DNA of 64,000 nucleotides from an uncultured Bacteroidota bacterium (GCA_902595555.1 CACJQM010000003.1:124001-188000); one strand, 5' to 3'; shown: positions 12,213 through 22,039, counted from the first letter of the stretch. The notes: a model not told the origin generated them from the letters alone. Numbers and translations are program-made.

Positions 12213-12676
12213 TTCAAGCAATTTAGTCTTTTGAAAATTAAATCTCTTTCCCATCCCCTGTAGTTAAAGTAATCATAAATTTTCTTTTTAACATAAATAT
12301 TATTTTTTTGGTTATGCTTTATTAATTGTTTTTCAAATAAGTTATCAAATTTATTTAAGTACTTTTTTTCATCAATTTCATTTAGGCCAATATCAATGTT
12401 TTTATTAGAAATTTTTCTTTTTTTAAGCTCAAGTCTTATTCTTATTCTACCCCAATTTTTGTGGTTAAATTTCCCTATTGTAAATTCTTTAGAAAACCTT
12501 GTCTCGTTCAAATATCCATCATGTATTAGTTTAGAAATTACCTGGTCTATATCTCCATAATTTGATGTAAAATTCATCAATTTTTTGTGAACCTCCGAAT
12601 GACATCTTTCTTGATATGAACAATAATACTCAAGTTTTTTTTGTAGTTCTTTAGCCGAAAAAAATCTTTTTTTCAT
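12209..12676 (-). CDS. recX: Regulatory protein RecX
   Basis: YCSYQERCHSEVHKKL...ISKLIHDGYLNETRFSKEFTIGKFNHKNWGRIRIRLELKKRKI; likely start at internal MKKRFFSAKE. Confidence 0.85.
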   Translation of the reverse strand: MKKRFFSAKELQKKLEYYCSYQERCHSEVHKKLMNFTSNYGDIDQVISKLIHDGYLNETRFSKEFTIGKFNHKNWGRIRIRLELKKRKISNKNIDIGLNEIDEKKYLNKFDNLFEKQLIKHNQKNNIYVKKKIYDYFNYRGWERDLIFKRLNCLK

Positions 12677-12687
12677 CAAAAAAAGGT

Positions 12688-12716
12688 AAAAAAAAAGCGG
12701 CAAAATGCCGCTTTTA
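12688..12716 (-). terminator. Rho-independent terminator of rng
   Basis: AGCGGCAAAATGCCGCT hairpin with T-run on the minus strand; its 5' arm abuts/overlaps the rng stop codon region. Confidence 0.75.
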
Positions 12717-14264
12717 ATAATTATTAATTTTTCCTTTAGCGTTAAAAAATCTGTAGTGTAAATATGTATATGCATCTCGTGGAATAATCTTAATCCACTT
12801 TTTATATTTAATAAGCCATTTTACACGTTTAGAAAATAATCCTTTTGTTAGGTAAGCTGCAATAAATGGATGTACATGCAACTTTAAATTTTTCTTTGTA
12901 ACATAAGTATTATTTATAATTTTTTCTAAAGAGTTATTAATTTTATCAATGACAACAATCGGAGCTTCAACCTTTCCAATACCATTTGGATTATCTTCTT
13001 TTGTTACAATGTTCATTTCAGGACGAACTCTTTGTCTTGTCATTTGAATTAAACCTATTTTACTAGGAGGAAGAATTTTATGTTTAGCTCTGTCAGATTC
13101 CATTTCTGATTTGAAATGATTGAATAGTTTTCTTCTGTTTTCATGTCTTAACATATCAATGAAATCAACTACAATTATACCACCCATATCTCTTAATCTT
13201 AGTTGCCTCGCTATTTCAGTAGCAGCAATTAAATTAACTTCAAGAGCAGTGTCTTCTTGATTTTCACTTTTATTTGATCGATTTCCACTATTTACATCAA
13301 TAACATGGAGAGCTTCAGTATGTTCTATAATTAGATAAGCTCCTTTACTCATTGAAACAGTTCTTCCAAAAGCAGACTTAATTTGTCTTTCAATTTTGAA
13401 ATGTTCAAATATTGGTTTATCAGATTTATAAAACTTGACTACTGATTTCTTCTTTGGAGCAATTTGCTGAATATAGTCCTTCAGCTCATAACATAAATTC
13501 TTGTCGTTACAATAAACACCTTTGAATTGGTCATCAAATAAATCTCTCAATATTGAGGATGATCTATTCAGTTCACTTAAAATTCTAGAAGGAGTTTTTG
13601 CTCCATTAATTTTACTACAAAGGGTTAACCATTGGTTATACATACTTTGTAGATCTTTTTCTAATTCAGCAATTTTTTTCCCTTGAGCAACCGTTCTAAT
13701 TATTACTCCGAAACCTTTTGGCCTAAATTCTTCAATGAGTTTTTTTAATCTATCTCTCTCCTTTTTACTTTTGATTTTTTGGGAGACTGAGATACGATTT
13801 GAGAAAGGGATTAGAACTAAAAATCTTCCTGCGAAGGAAAGCTCAGAACTAATTCTAGGGCCCTTAGTTGAAATAGGCTCTTTAATAATTTGGGTAAGAA
13901 TAGTTTGATTTGGAGATAGAACATCATCAATTTTACCTTGTTTGTCAATTTCTTTTTCAAAGTTTATTTTTTCAAGAGAATAATTAGTGATTTTACCATC
14001 ACTAACTAGTTTTGTAAACTTCATTAGAGTTTTAACTTTTGGGCCTAAATCATGGTAATGCAAAAAAGCATCTTTTTCATATCCAACATTTACAAATGCT
14101 GCATTTAAACCAGTAATTGTCTTTTTTATCTTAGCGATAAAAATATCTCCTACATTAAATTTATTGTTGTCTTTTTCTTTTTGTAGTTCAATAAGTTTTC
14201 CATCATGAAGGACCGCAAAATCAACTGCTGAATTAATTGATCGAATAACAATTTCTTTATTCAC
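12714..14264 (-). CDS. rng: Rne/Rng family ribonuclease G
   Basis: S1-like domain (DIFIAKIKKTITGLNAAFVNVGYEKDAFLHYHDLG), MGGIIVVDFIDM catalytic motif; likely GTG start (VNKEIVIRS) rather than 14336. Confidence 0.9.
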   Translation of the reverse strand: MNKEIVIRSINSAVDFAVLHDGKLIELQKEKDNNKFNVGDIFIAKIKKTITGLNAAFVNVGYEKDAFLHYHDLGPKVKTLMKFTKLVSDGKITNYSLEKINFEKEIDKQGKIDDVLSPNQTILTQIIKEPISTKGPRISSELSFAGRFLVLIPFSNRISVSQKIKSKKERDRLKKLIEEFRPKGFGVIIRTVAQGKKIAELEKDLQSMYNQWLTLCSKINGAKTPSRILSELNRSSSILRDLFDDQFKGVYCNDKNLCYELKDYIQQIAPKKKSVVKFYKSDKPIFEHFKIERQIKSAFGRTVSMSKGAYLIIEHTEALHVIDVNSGNRSNKSENQEDTALEVNLIAATEIARQLRLRDMGGIIVVDFIDMLRHENRRKLFNHFKSEMESDRAKHKILPPSKIGLIQMTRQRVRPEMNIVTKEDNPNGIGKVEAPIVVIDKINNSLEKIINNTYVTKKNLKLHVHPFIAAYLTKGLFSKRVKWLIKYKKWIKIIPRDAYTYLHYRFFNAKGKINNY

Positions 14265-14362
14265 AATTAATTTGTTTTTAATTAAACTTAATTTGTTTCG
14301 GTAGAATATATATTTTAATAGATATTCTGATGTCAATGAACTTACTTAAATAATTTCAAAAA

Positions 14363-14452
14363 TTATTTTTTCTTGTGTCTATTAGCTCTACTCCTTTTCT
14401 TTCTTTTATGAGTAGCAACTTTATGTCTTTTTCTTTTTTTACCGCTTGGCAT
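14363..14452 (-). CDS. 29-aa basic protein, AURKAIP1/COX24 (mS38/bS22-like) family candidate
   Basis: Translation MPSGKKRKRHKVATHKRKKRSRANRHKKK*; below the ORF-track length cut-off; sits 10 bp after HU. Confidence 0.8.
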   Translation of the reverse strand: MPSGKKRKRHKVATHKRKKRSRANRHKKK

Positions 14453-14462
14453 ATATTTTTTT

Positions 14463-14744
14463 TTAGTTGTTGTTTTTTACATCCTCAACAAAGACTTTAG
14501 CAGGCTTAAAAGCTGGAATGGAATGGGCAGGTATTCTAATGGTTGTGTTCTTCAAAATGTTTCTACCTGTTTTCTCAGCTCTCTTTTTTACGATAAAACT
14601 CCCGAATCCTCTCAAATAAACATTTTCTCCCTCACTCAAAGAGTTTTTTACTTCGTCCATAAAATTTTCTACAGTGGCCAAAACTTCGTTTTTTTCTAAA
14701 CCTAAATTTGAAGAAATTTTATTTACTATTTCTGCTTTAGTCAT
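14463..14744 (-). CDS. HU/IHF family DNA-binding protein
   Basis: MTKAEIVNKISSNLGLEKNEV...LRGFGSFIVKKRAEKTGRNILKNTTIRIPAHSIPAFKPAK. Confidence 0.95.
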   Translation of the reverse strand: MTKAEIVNKISSNLGLEKNEVLATVENFMDEVKNSLSEGENVYLRGFGSFIVKKRAEKTGRNILKNTTIRIPAHSIPAFKPAKVFVEDVKNNN

Positions 14745-14770
14745 CTTTAATAGTTTTAATATTAGGTTGC

Positions 14771-14778
14771 CAAATATA
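14771..14778 (-). promoter_or_regulatory. Putative -7 element upstream of HU gene
   Basis: Minus-strand TATATTTG; no clear -33 TTG. Confidence 0.35.
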
Positions 14779-14844
14779 TAAATTTATATCATAAAAAAAC
14801 TATTGTAATATTTATTATTTTTATGTATAACATTTATAAATAAA

Positions 14845-15858
14845 TTGAATTTTTCAAATAAATTAATCGATTGGTATGATTCAAATAAAAGAGATTTACC
14901 ATGGCGACGCACAAAAGATCCTTACAAAATTTGGGTATCTGAAATAATCTTACAACAAACACGTATTGAACAAGGCAAAAAATATTATCATAAGTTCTTA
15001 AAAAAATACCCAAATATTACAAGCCTATCTAATACAAACAATAATGAACTTTTAAAAATATGGGAAGGTCTGGGATATTATTCAAGAGCATTAAATATGC
15101 TCAAAACAGCAGTAATTGTTGTAGATAAATATCAAGGTATATTTCCTTCAACTTACAATGAATTAATTAATCTTCCAGGTATTGGTGACTATACTGCATC
15201 GGCAATTAGTTCAATTTGTAAAAACGAGGTTCAACCAGTTGTTGATGGCAATGTTTTAAGATTTTTATCAAGACTGTATAAAGTAGACTTAGCTATAGAT
15301 TCTGTAAAAACAAAAAAATATTTCAAAAATTTAGGTTTTCAATTAATAAAAGATGTTAATCCTGGTGATTTTAATCAAGCCATGATGGATTTTGGCTCTA
15401 CAGTTTGTAAACCTAGAAAATCTGATTGTTTAGATTGCATATTTTCAACTGACTGTAAGGCCTATAATACTGACTCAGTAATGCTTTATCCAATTAAAAA
15501 GAAAAAAATAAAAATTAAGGAGAGATATTTAAATTATGTAGTTGTTATAACTGAGGATAAAAAAACAAGAATTAAAAAAAGAAATGATTCTGGTATATGG
15601 AAAAATCTATACGAGTTTCCGCTTATAGAAACTGAGACTGAAATTTCTGCAGATGAAATTATAGATAAACTTGATATAAAATTTCTGAAATTATCTGATA
15701 TTAAAAAAACCAAACATAAATTATCACATCAACTATTACACATAACTTTTTTTATGTTTATGGTAAGTGATGTTCTTGATGATTTCATTTCTATTGAATC
15801 TTTAAATAAGTATCCTTTTCCAAAGCCAATAAATAACTTTATTTCTGAATTGGTCTGA
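14845..15858 (+). CDS. mutY: A/G-specific adenine glycosylase
   Basis: WVSEIILQQTRIEQG, LPGIGDYTASAI, VVDGNVLRFLSRL, 4Fe-4S cysteines CKPRKSDCLDCIFSTDC. TTG start. Confidence 0.95.
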   Translation: MNFSNKLIDWYDSNKRDLPWRRTKDPYKIWVSEIILQQTRIEQGKKYYHKFLKKYPNITSLSNTNNNELLKIWEGLGYYSRALNMLKTAVIVVDKYQGIFPSTYNELINLPGIGDYTASAISSICKNEVQPVVDGNVLRFLSRLYKVDLAIDSVKTKKYFKNLGFQLIKDVNPGDFNQAMMDFGSTVCKPRKSDCLDCIFSTDCKAYNTDSVMLYPIKKKKIKIKERYLNYVVVITEDKKTRIKKRNDSGIWKNLYEFPLIETETEISADEIIDKLDIKFLKLSDIKKTKHKLSHQLLHITFFMFMVSDVLDDFISIESLNKYPFPKPINNFISELV

Positions 15859-15885
15859 CTTTTTTTTTATTTATATTTGAGTAAT

Positions 15886-16323
15886 ATGAGTGGTTCATTA
15901 AATAAAGTAATGCTAATTGGAAACCTTGGTGATGATGTTAAAATGCATCAATTTGAAGATGGTGGATCTATAGGTAGATTCCCTATTGCAACTAATGAAA
16001 GCTATACAAATAAGCAGACTGGAGAAAAAGTAGACAATACTGAATGGCATAATATTATAGTAAGAAATAAAGCTGCTGAAATTTGTAACAAATATCTTAA
16101 AAAAGGTGATAAGGTTTATGTTGAGGGAAAACTAAAAACAAGAAAGTGGCAAGGAGAGGATGGGATTCAAAGATATACAACTGAGGTTCATGTTACAGAG
16201 TTTAATTTCTTGAATAACAAAGCAGATTCAAACGAATCCCCCAAACCACCAACTCCAAATGTTTCTGAACAACAAACTAATACCGATAACCCTCAAAGTC
16301 AAGTTGACGATCTTCCATTTTAA
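15886..16323 (+). CDS. ssb: Single-stranded DNA-binding protein
   Basis: MSGSLNKVMLIGNLGDDVKM...; acidic tail ending DDLPF. Confidence 0.95.
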   Translation: MSGSLNKVMLIGNLGDDVKMHQFEDGGSIGRFPIATNESYTNKQTGEKVDNTEWHNIIVRNKAAEICNKYLKKGDKVYVEGKLKTRKWQGEDGIQRYTTEVHVTEFNFLNNKADSNESPKPPTPNVSEQQTNTDNPQSQVDDLPF

Positions 16324-16335
16324 TTGTTTTCTTAA

Positions 16336-16884
16336 TTGAGGATTTTATTTATTCTTTCTTTTTTAATTTTTGCATCATGTGATAATTCATCTCTTCCCAA
16401 ACAGAAGGGTTTTTTTGCACCAGAATTCGGTTATCCAAAATATGAAAATCAAGCATTATGTAATTTTAAATTCAGCCGTAATTTATCCTCTAATATTATT
16501 AAAACAAATGAATGCAATTACGAAATATATTACAAAGACTTGGATGCTAAAATTTATCTTAACAAAATTAAATTGACTAGCAACTTAAACGAATTGTCAT
16601 CAAAATTTGATGAAAAAGTTTTTAATAATTCTGAATATGCCGATCAGATTTTAACTAGTGAATATTCAGACCCATCAAAAAAGGTTTATTCAAGAATTTA
16701 TTTTTTTGTTGGTGATACTCCCTCCAATATTCAATTTTATCTAACTGACTCAGTATCAAATTATATATCATCAAGTACTTATTTTAATTCAAAACCTAAT
16801 TATGATTCATTATTGCCCTACATACATTATATTCGCAGCGATATTAGAAAATTCATAGAAAGTTTTGATTGGATCAATGAGTGA
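16336..16884 (+). CDS. gldD: Gliding motility lipoprotein GldD
   Basis: Lipobox FASC; GldD-like KGFFAPEFGYPKYENQALCNFKFSRN; position after mutY-ssb. TTG start. Confidence 0.85.
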   Translation: MRILFILSFLIFASCDNSSLPKQKGFFAPEFGYPKYENQALCNFKFSRNLSSNIIKTNECNYEIYYKDLDAKIYLNKIKLTSNLNELSSKFDEKVFNNSEYADQILTSEYSDPSKKVYSRIYFFVGDTPSNIQFYLTDSVSNYISSSTYFNSKPNYDSLLPYIHYIRSDIRKFIESFDWINE

Positions 16885-17758
16885 TAATAGCAAAAAGTGG
16901 TTTTACCTAGCAATTTTATCTTTAATTTGGGGAAGCTCATTTATTTTAATAAAAAAAGGTTTAGTAGGCCTAACATCATTTCAAGTAGCTAGTTTAAGAA
17001 TTATTTTTGCAGCTACAGTTATTTTTTTATACTCATACAATTCTCTTAAAAAAATCCCAAAAGAAAGTTGGAAATGGATTTTAATAACAGCCTACACAGG
17101 TACTTTTTTTCCTGTTTATCTAATCAGTTATGGGCAAACAGAAATTGAAAGCGGTTTAGCTTCAATAATTACAACAATAACACCTATTAACACCCTTTTA
17201 GTTGGAATAATATTTTTTGGTTTAATGTATACTAAGAAACAGTTGTTAGGTTTATTCATTGGATTAGTTGGTGCAATTCTCTTAATTTATGAAGCCAGTG
17301 AAGCAAATTTCAGTATAAATATTTATTATTCTTTCTTTATTTATATGACAACTGTAGGTTATGCTGCATCGGTTAATCTCATAAAAAACTATTTAACTAA
17401 TATTTCTCCAGAAGCAGTTACAGCAGGTATTTTTATTTCCATATCGCCACCTGCACTAATCGTACTTTTTCTTTCAGATTTTTCATCTTTGAATTTTCAA
17501 GACTCTACTGTGATAAGCTCAATCATATTTGTTTTTATTTTGGGTGTATTTAGTAGTGCTGTAGCCCAAACCTTATTTAATAAGTTTGTAAAAATAGCAT
17601 CCCCACTATTTGCTTCCGCAGTAACTTACACTATGCCTATAGTTGCAATTTTTTGGGCAATATTAGACGGAGAGACCTTAACACTTATGCAATTTTTTGC
17701 AACAGCAATTATACTTGCCGGTGTTTATATGGTCAATAAAAAGAAAAAATCTAATTAA
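16877..17758 (+). CDS. EamA/DMT family transporter
   Basis: Ten hydrophobic segments; WGSSFILIKKGL, two EamA-like repeats. Confidence 0.88.
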   Translation: MSDNSKKWFYLAILSLIWGSSFILIKKGLVGLTSFQVASLRIIFAATVIFLYSYNSLKKIPKESWKWILITAYTGTFFPVYLISYGQTEIESGLASIITTITPINTLLVGIIFFGLMYTKKQLLGLFIGLVGAILLIYEASEANFSINIYYSFFIYMTTVGYAASVNLIKNYLTNISPEAVTAGIFISISPPALIVLFLSDFSSLNFQDSTVISSIIFVFILGVFSSAVAQTLFNKFVKIASPLFASAVTYTMPIVAIFWAILDGETLTLMQFFATAIILAGVYMVNKKKKSN

Positions 17759-19856
17759 AAAATTCGTCAGGAATCTCTTCGTTAACAATAACTTGGTCAG
17801 CCTCAATTACAATTGTTTGCGGACCTGTTATAATTTCTCTTTTAAATGCAAACTTAACACCATCAACTTCTTTGTAATCGGAAAACTTAGTAATTGTTTT
17901 TACCTCATTACCCATTGCTACAGTAGTTTCCTCAGTCATGATTAGAAGACCTGAATCAGCCTCGTAAAATCTAAACGAATTCTCTTTCACTTGAACTTTG
18001 TAGATATCTTTTCCATCAACAGGGGATAAACTTACTATTTTAGCAGAACTATCATCAAGATAGATTTCTTCAAAAAGTCCCTTTTTTTCTTTTTGCTCAT
18101 TTTTTTGCTCATCTTCATATGGGATTTTTTGACCCATTTGCTGTATATATCCATCTTCACCATTAAATTTTTGGGTCATTAAAGTACCCATATTAGGTAC
18201 TGACATTTCCATTGATGATTTATTTGGATATTTTTCTTTAATTATAGCATTAGGTTTAAAAGGAGCTCCAGGAATTGTTACTGCTGCTGTAATTGAAATT
18301 GAAGTCACACCATTTAACTTGTCAACTCCACCAATAGCATTTAAGTGATTATCAAAAATATTTTTAACTGTTACACTAGCATCAATTTCTTTAGCAAAAA
18401 CAGGTTTGTCAATTTGAATTCCAACTTTATTAAAATAATTTACTGGAATTAAATTGCCTTTGTACTCAATTTTTTCAAGCTTATCAGCTACATCAACACC
18501 CTTGCCAACTACTATTATTCTCAAATTTTCAGGCTTAAGATATTTTTTGGCTACTCTTTTTACATCTTCTTTAGAAACTGCATTAATCTTCTCTATAAAT
18601 GTTTCATAAAAATTATCAGGAAGATTTAGTGTTTTAATATTAACTGCAAAATCAGCTAATAGTGATTTATTTTCAGTTGACATTATAAAATTACCCAAGT
18701 ATTTAGCCTTGGCAGTTGCTAGCATTTCATCACTAACAAATTCATCTCTAATTTTATTTATTTCTTTCAGTGTTTCTACAACTGCACTATCCGTAACTGC
18801 ATTTCTAACAGATGTTGTTGCCCTAAAGGTTGCACTAGTCCATTTGTTTCGTGCTATTGAACTTCTAGCCCCGTATGTCCAACCATTTTCCTCTCTTAAG
18901 TTCATATTCAGGTAGCTATTAAATGCACCACCTAAAATATAGTTTGCAACAAGTGCAGCATGGTGATCTTCGCTGTTAGTCTGCAAATTTGTAATATTTA
19001 GAACTGCCAATTCAGATTGTACAGCATCAGGCATATCAACAAAATTTATCTGAGTTGAGGCTACATCTTTAGGATTTTCAATTATTGAACTGGATTTATT
19101 TTTTGAAGGTTTCCATTTCTTAAAATATTTAGAAACCAAATCTTTAATTTCATCAACTTCAACATCACCAGAAACAACCATATAAGCATTGTTGGGATTG
19201 AACATTTGTTCGTAATTAGCTTGAATATCATTGATAGTTACATTATTAATGCTTTCTTCTGTACTGAACTCACCATAAGGGTGGTCAGTCGAATATGTTA
19301 AAATACCAGTAACTCTTTGAGCAATAGCTGCTGGACTATTTTCCTCCGACTTAAGCCCAGTAATTAATTTATCTTTTTCTTTGTCTAGCTCTTCTTGATC
19401 GAAATTTGGGTTTAATGCAGCATCAGAAAGAAGTTCAATAATTCTTTCTTTATGTTTGGATAGACCATTGGCATATGCAAAACCCATCCCCATAGAAATA
19501 GTTGCACCCAGATAATCTACTTCCTCATTAAAGACATCTTTACTTACATTTGAAGACCCTTCTCCAAATAATGCACTTGAGAGTTGACTTAATCCAGATT
19601 TATCTCCTTCATTAGTTGGTGGATTATCAATTGAAATTCTTAAGCTAAATGTTGGTAGTTTCTTATTTTCAACTACAATCACTGTTAATCCATTTTTTAG
19701 AGTGAAAATGGTGGGTTCTTTTAAATCGATTGTAGGTGTTTTTCCTTGTTTAGGTTGAACACTTCTATCGATTGGTTTTACATAATCACTTTCCTGACTA
19801 TAAATATTAATTGTGAATATTAAAGTTAGGATGAATAATAATTTTACTTTTTTCAT
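17751..19856 (-). CDS. M16 family peptidase-like protein (no HxxEH) with C-terminal lipoprotein-carrier-like domain
   Basis: M16 fold (FTLKNGLTVIVVENKKLPTFSLRISID) with LSQLSSALFGEG in place of HxxEH; about 200-aa C-terminal extension. Confidence 0.85.
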   Translation of the reverse strand: MKKVKLLFILTLIFTINIYSQESDYVKPIDRSVQPKQGKTPTIDLKEPTIFTLKNGLTVIVVENKKLPTFSLRISIDNPPTNEGDKSGLSQLSSALFGEGSSNVSKDVFNEEVDYLGATISMGMGFAYANGLSKHKERIIELLSDAALNPNFDQEELDKEKDKLITGLKSEENSPAAIAQRVTGILTYSTDHPYGEFSTEESINNVTINDIQANYEQMFNPNNAYMVVSGDVEVDEIKDLVSKYFKKWKPSKNKSSSIIENPKDVASTQINFVDMPDAVQSELAVLNITNLQTNSEDHHAALVANYILGGAFNSYLNMNLREENGWTYGARSSIARNKWTSATFRATTSVRNAVTDSAVVETLKEINKIRDEFVSDEMLATAKAKYLGNFIMSTENKSLLADFAVNIKTLNLPDNFYETFIEKINAVSKEDVKRVAKKYLKPENLRIIVVGKGVDVADKLEKIEYKGNLIPVNYFNKVGIQIDKPVFAKEIDASVTVKNIFDNHLNAIGGVDKLNGVTSISITAAVTIPGAPFKPNAIIKEKYPNKSSMEMSVPNMGTLMTQKFNGEDGYIQQMGQKIPYEDEQKNEQKEKKGLFEEIYLDDSSAKIVSLSPVDGKDIYKVQVKENSFRFYEADSGLLIMTEETTVAMGNEVKTITKFSDYKEVDGVKFAFKREIITGPQTIVIEADQVIVNEEIPDEFFN

Positions 19857-19861
19857 ATTTT

Positions 19862-21175
19862 TTATTTTTTTGGAAGGTAATCCACTTCAACTCTTTGATT
19901 TTTATTTAGATATTTATTTGCAACTTCTTTTATTTCTTCTCTTGTGATACTTCTATAAATATTAATTTGATCATTGACAACATTGATATCACCATATAAC
20001 ATGTGGGATCTTGCAAGACTATTAGCTATACCTTCAATTCTTGTATTACTTTGAATAAATTGAACTTCGAATTGATTTTTTACTTTTTCATATTCTCGTT
20101 CAGAAATTAATTCTGACTTTATTTTTTCTATTTCTTCATCCATTGTTGACATTAACTTTTCAAGCGATGTATCACCTACTGGTAATGAAATCATCAAATA
20201 TTTTCCATAATCTTCTTGAGGTTGATTAAAAGCAAGTACTTGTAATGCTAGCTTTTCATCGTCTACCATTCTTTTAAACATCCTTGAACTTTTCCCACCT
20301 GTTAAGACAGCTGAAATATATTGTAGAACGTATGAATCTCGATTTTTCATGCTAGGTGTTCGATACAGGAAAGCTTTAGCTGGAATTTGGATATTACTAT
20401 CATACTCAGTCAACTTTATTGTCTCAGTAATTGGATCTTCTACAATCGTCTGCCTAACTGGAACAGGGCCATTATTAGGTATGTCACCAAAATATCCTTC
20501 AACCAGTTTTTTAGTGTTATCAATATCTATATCACCAGCAACTACTAAAACTGCATTATTTGGATTATTCCATTGATTATTAAACTCGATAAATTCATCT
20601 AATTTAGCTGCATCAAGATCTTCCATACTACCTATAACAGACCTTCTATAAGGATGTTTTTTATATAAATATGGGTCAACAGCTGTCCCATATATTAAAG
20701 CTCCATAAGGGGCATTATCAATCCTTTGTCTTTTTTCTTCTTTAACAACTTCATTTTGAGTATCAACACCAATCTGATTAATTATTGGATGAAGCATTCT
20801 TTCACTTTCCATCCATAGCCCTAGCTCTAAACTATTTGATGGAAATGTTTCGTAATAATAAGTTCTATCATGCGAAGTATTCGCATTATTTGATCCACCG
20901 TTAGATGAAACAATATCAAACCATTTTCCTCTTTCAATGTTTTTTGTTCCTTCAAAGAGTAAATGTTCAAAAAAATGTGCAAATCCAGTTCTACCTTCAA
21001 CTTCATCTTTTGCACCAACATGATACATCACAGATACAGTGACTACAGGAGAGCTGTTTTCCTGATGGAGAATAACATCAAGACCATTGTCTAATGTATA
21101 TAATTCATAATCAATTGATTGTGCACTAATATTAAACGCAAATAATGTAAGTAAGTAGTGTAAGTAATTTTTCAT
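19862..21175 (-). CDS. M16 family zinc peptidase
   Basis: GFAHFFEHLLFEGT (HxxEH) motif; signal peptide. Confidence 0.92.
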   Translation of the reverse strand: MKNYLHYLLTLFAFNISAQSIDYELYTLDNGLDVILHQENSSPVVTVSVMYHVGAKDEVEGRTGFAHFFEHLLFEGTKNIERGKWFDIVSSNGGSNNANTSHDRTYYYETFPSNSLELGLWMESERMLHPIINQIGVDTQNEVVKEEKRQRIDNAPYGALIYGTAVDPYLYKKHPYRRSVIGSMEDLDAAKLDEFIEFNNQWNNPNNAVLVVAGDIDIDNTKKLVEGYFGDIPNNGPVPVRQTIVEDPITETIKLTEYDSNIQIPAKAFLYRTPSMKNRDSYVLQYISAVLTGGKSSRMFKRMVDDEKLALQVLAFNQPQEDYGKYLMISLPVGDTSLEKLMSTMDEEIEKIKSELISEREYEKVKNQFEVQFIQSNTRIEGIANSLARSHMLYGDINVVNDQINIYRSITREEIKEVANKYLNKNQRVEVDYLPKK

Positions 21176-21280
21176 AGGATCGTGAATTTAACAATAAATA
21201 ATAACATTTAAAGAAATAAAAATAACGTGTACTTAAATTACATAGTTTTTATCATGTAAAATGTTATTTAAACATAAGAT

Positions 21281-21309
21281 TTGAAAATAATATTAAATCT
21301 GTATATTTG
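21281..21309 (+). promoter_or_regulatory. Bacteroidetes-type promoter of rplU
   Basis: TTG(21281-21283)-N18-TATATTTG(21302-21309). Confidence 0.7.
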
Positions 21310-21352
21310 CCCCGCAATTATTAATATATTCTTATTTAATAATTAAAATATT

Positions 21353-21775
21353 ATGAATGCAATTGTTAAAATTTCAGGAAAACAATTCAAAGTTGCTAAG
21401 GACACTAAGTTGTTTGTAAATAGAATTGATGCAAAAGAAGGATCAAAAGTTTCTTTTGATGATGTTTTGTTAATCGACAATGGTTCAAAAGTTATTGTTG
21501 GTAACCCTGTTGTTAAAGATGCCTCTGTTGAAGCTAAGGTTCTAAAGCATTTAAAGGATGATAAAGTAATTGTATTTAAAAAGAAAAGAAGAAAAGGTTA
21601 CAGAGTAAAAAATGGACATCGTCAGTCACTTACTGAAATAATCATAGAAAAAGTAACCGAAAAAACTGCTAAGGCTAAACCAGCTAAAAAATCTGAGGAG
21701 AGTAAAGCTCCAAAAGCAAAAAAAGCTGCCCCAAAGGCAAAAAAAGCTGCCCCAAAAGCAAAATCTAAAAAGTAA
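21353..21775 (+). CDS. rplU: 50S ribosomal protein L21 with Lys/Ala-rich C-terminal extension
   Basis: MNAIVKISGKQFKVAKDTKLFVNRID...KKRRKGYRVKNGHRQSLTEI. Confidence 0.97.
   Translation: MNAIVKISGKQFKVAKDTKLFVNRIDAKEGSKVSFDDVLLIDNGSKVIVGNPVVKDASVEAKVLKHLKDDKVIVFKKKRRKGYRVKNGHRQSLTEIIIEKVTEKTAKAKPAKKSEESKAPKAKKAAPKAKKAAPKAKSKK
21710..21763 (+). repeat. 21-bp tandem repeat within rplU tail (PKAKKAA)
   Basis: CCAAAAGCAAAAAAAGCTGCC / CCAAAGGCAAAAAAAGCTGCC / CCAAAAGCAAAA... Confidence 0.8.
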
Positions 21776-21781
21776 AATAAT

Positions 21782-22039
21782 ATGGCACATAAAAAAGGAG
21801 TAGGTAGTTCCAAAAACGGTAGAGAGTCAGAATCTAAAAGACTTGGAGTTAAAATTTTTGGTGGTCAAAAAGCTATCGCCGGTAATATTATAGTTAGACA
21901 AAGAGGAACAAAGCATAAAGCCGGGGATAATGTTTATCTTGGAAAAGATCATACATTACATGCGAAAGTTGATGGAATCGTAAAATTCACTAAGAAAAAA
22001 GACGATAAATCTTTCGTATCTATTGTTCCAGAAGCATAA
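21782..22039 (+). CDS. rpmA: 50S ribosomal protein L27
   Basis: [29 protein letters not shown]. Confidence 0.98.
   Translation: MAHKKGVGSSKNGRESESKRLGVKIFGGQKAIAGNIIVRQRGTKHKAGDNVYLGKDHTLHAKVDGIVKFTKKKDDKSFVSIVPEA

Noticed and set aside
14341-14362. Possible tRNA or other structured RNA in HU-rng and other intergenic gaps
   Set aside because: Gaps are short and AT-rich; no TΨC (GGTTCRANYCC) or acceptor stem pattern was found in the window.
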